The notes under the pieces are model-generated. The model was not told where the DNA came from and did no database searches. It was given only the letters and a program-made list of their open reading frames with translations. A stretch of DNA of 64,000 nt from an uncultured Elusimicrobiales bacterium (GTDB taxonomy: Bacteria; Elusimicrobiota; Elusimicrobia; Elusimicrobiales; Elusimicrobiaceae), in the NCBI GenBank assembly GCA_944327085.1, contig CALVGG010000005.1:62001-126000 (forward strand), read 5' to 3'. Below are positions 63,157-64,000 of this stretch, in pieces (within the stretch, counting starts at the first letter, position 1; every line of letters begins with the position of its first letter). Position numbers and translations under genes: made by a program.

Positions 63157-64000
63157 TTAAATTTGAAGATTTTTTAATTTTTCTTCCACACGCCACGCGC
63201 GCAGATCTTCCAAAATAGGTTCAATATTGCCTTGCATAATTTCGGTTAAATTATGGTAGGATTTTTCGGTGCGGTGGTCCGTCACGCGGCTTTGCGGGAA
63301 GTTATAAGTGCGGATTTTTTCCGCCCGGTCCCCCGTGCCTACCTGGGATTTACGCTCATCATAAATTTCTTTATTGCGCTTTTCTTCTTCCATCTGATAC
63401 AATTTGGCGCGCAGCATGGCCATGGCTTTTTCGCGGTTTTTGCCTTGGTGGCGTTCTTCCCGGCAGGAAACCACCACCCCGGTAGGTTTATGGATAATGC
63501 GCACGGCCGTTTCCACCTTGTTTACGTTCTGGCCGCCGGCCCCGCCGGAACGGCAGGTTTCCATAATTAAATCTTCAGGGCGGATTTCAATGTCAATTTC
63601 TTCCACCTCCGGCATAATGGCTACGGTTACGGTAGAAGTATGCACGCGGCCGGCGGTTTCCGTATCGGGCACGCGCTGCACGCGGTGGGTGCCGGCTTCC
63701 CCCCTAAGCCAGGAGTAGGCTCCATCCCCTTTAATAAACATACTCACGTATTTGCAGCCTTTTAAGCCTGTGGGGGTAAATTCCAAAATTTCGGTCGTCC
63801 AGCCCCTGGTTTGGGCAAAATGTTGGTATACGCGTAAAAGTTCGTTGGCAAACAGGGCGGCTTCGTCCCCTCCGGCACCGGGGCGGATTTCTAAATAAAT
63901 GTTTTTGGAGTCGTTCGGGTCCGGCGGAATGACCAAAATGCGCAGTTCTTTTTGCAGCAGCGGCAGTTTAGCTTCCAGCTCGGCCAGTTCGTCGGCCGCC
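63157..64000 (-). CDS. prfA: Peptide chain release factor 1, 5' part cut off
   Basis: The frame is open to the right window edge, so the N-terminal domain is partly missing. The stop-codon-reading PxT motif appears in [18 protein letters not shown], and the peptidyl-hydrolysis motif in [26 protein letters not shown] and [13 protein letters not shown] are family marks. PxT rather than SPF makes it RF1 (UAA and UAG). Its modifier prmC is two genes downstream. Confidence 0.96.
   Translation of the reverse strand, partial: AADELAELEAKLPLLQKELRILVIPPDPNDSKNIYLEIRPGAGGDEAALFANELLRVYQHFAQTRGWTTEILEFTPTGLKGCKYVSMFIKGDGAYSWLRGEAGTHRVQRVPDTETAGRVHTSTVTVAIMPEVEEIDIEIRPEDLIMETCRSGGAGGQNVNKVETAVRIIHKPTGVVVSCREERHQGKNREKAMAMLRAKLYQMEEEKRNKEIYDERKSQVGTGDRAEKIRTYNFPQSRVTDHRTEKSYHNLTEIMQGNIEPILEDLRAWRVEEKLKNLQI

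Overview
The window reads as chromosome of a diderm bacterium, most likely of the phylum Elusimicrobiota (gut Elusimicrobium-like). This is an inference from a type IV prepilin and a Cys-rich secreted protein beside housekeeping genes, full peptidoglycan synthesis genes, an FtsX/EnvC-like pair, and very large proteins with no recognisable family. No rRNA gene is present to prove it. Code use is standard: TGA ends several genes.

Left part (1-16,700, minus strand): a Cys-rich secreted protein cut by the window edge, then a tightly packed run transcribed right to left. Its order is M50 protease, trpS, scpA, scpB, glgA, alkaline phosphatase, ftsX-like, envC-like, S41 protease, tsaD, a binding protein without a signal peptide, and a GAF-GGDEF cyclase. 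Many of these genes touch or overlap, so translation is probably coupled. A small plus-strand gene with its own sigma70-type promoter, a CCA-adding enzyme, a CpXC protein and a cation efflux transporter follow.

Middle (17,885-23,242): one 1785-residue secreted or membrane protein of unknown function. Next comes a 23.4-kb prophage (23,419-46,773) inserted in the 3' end of a tRNA-Arg(UCG) gene, bounded by a perfect 19-bp direct repeat. Its late genes follow the T7-like podovirus order: scaffold, capsid, tail tube A and B, three small or medium internal virion proteins, one 3117-residue polyvalent ejected protein, tail fibre, then a lysis cassette. Portal, terminase, replication and repressor genes are missing. 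Both the scaffold and the integrase look truncated where they meet, which points to one large internal deletion.

Right part (46,800-64,000): yebC-ruvC, a type IV pilin, ruvAB, a SpoIID-like lipoprotein, queA, a strongly folding non-coding stretch, a yrbL gene broken by an in-frame TGA, and tgt. On the minus strand, prfA, a family 9 glycosyltransferase, prmC, murA, folC, a long coiled-coil protein, ddl and a small membrane protein form a wall-synthesis block.

The points most worth attention are the approximately 260-nt structured RNA candidate between queA and yrbL, the extended -10 promoters lying 6-9 bases from start codons (probable leaderless mRNAs), the polyvalent phage protein with duplicated toxin-like modules, the truncated prophage, the binding protein without export signal coupled to a diguanylate cyclase, and the 1785-residue protein.
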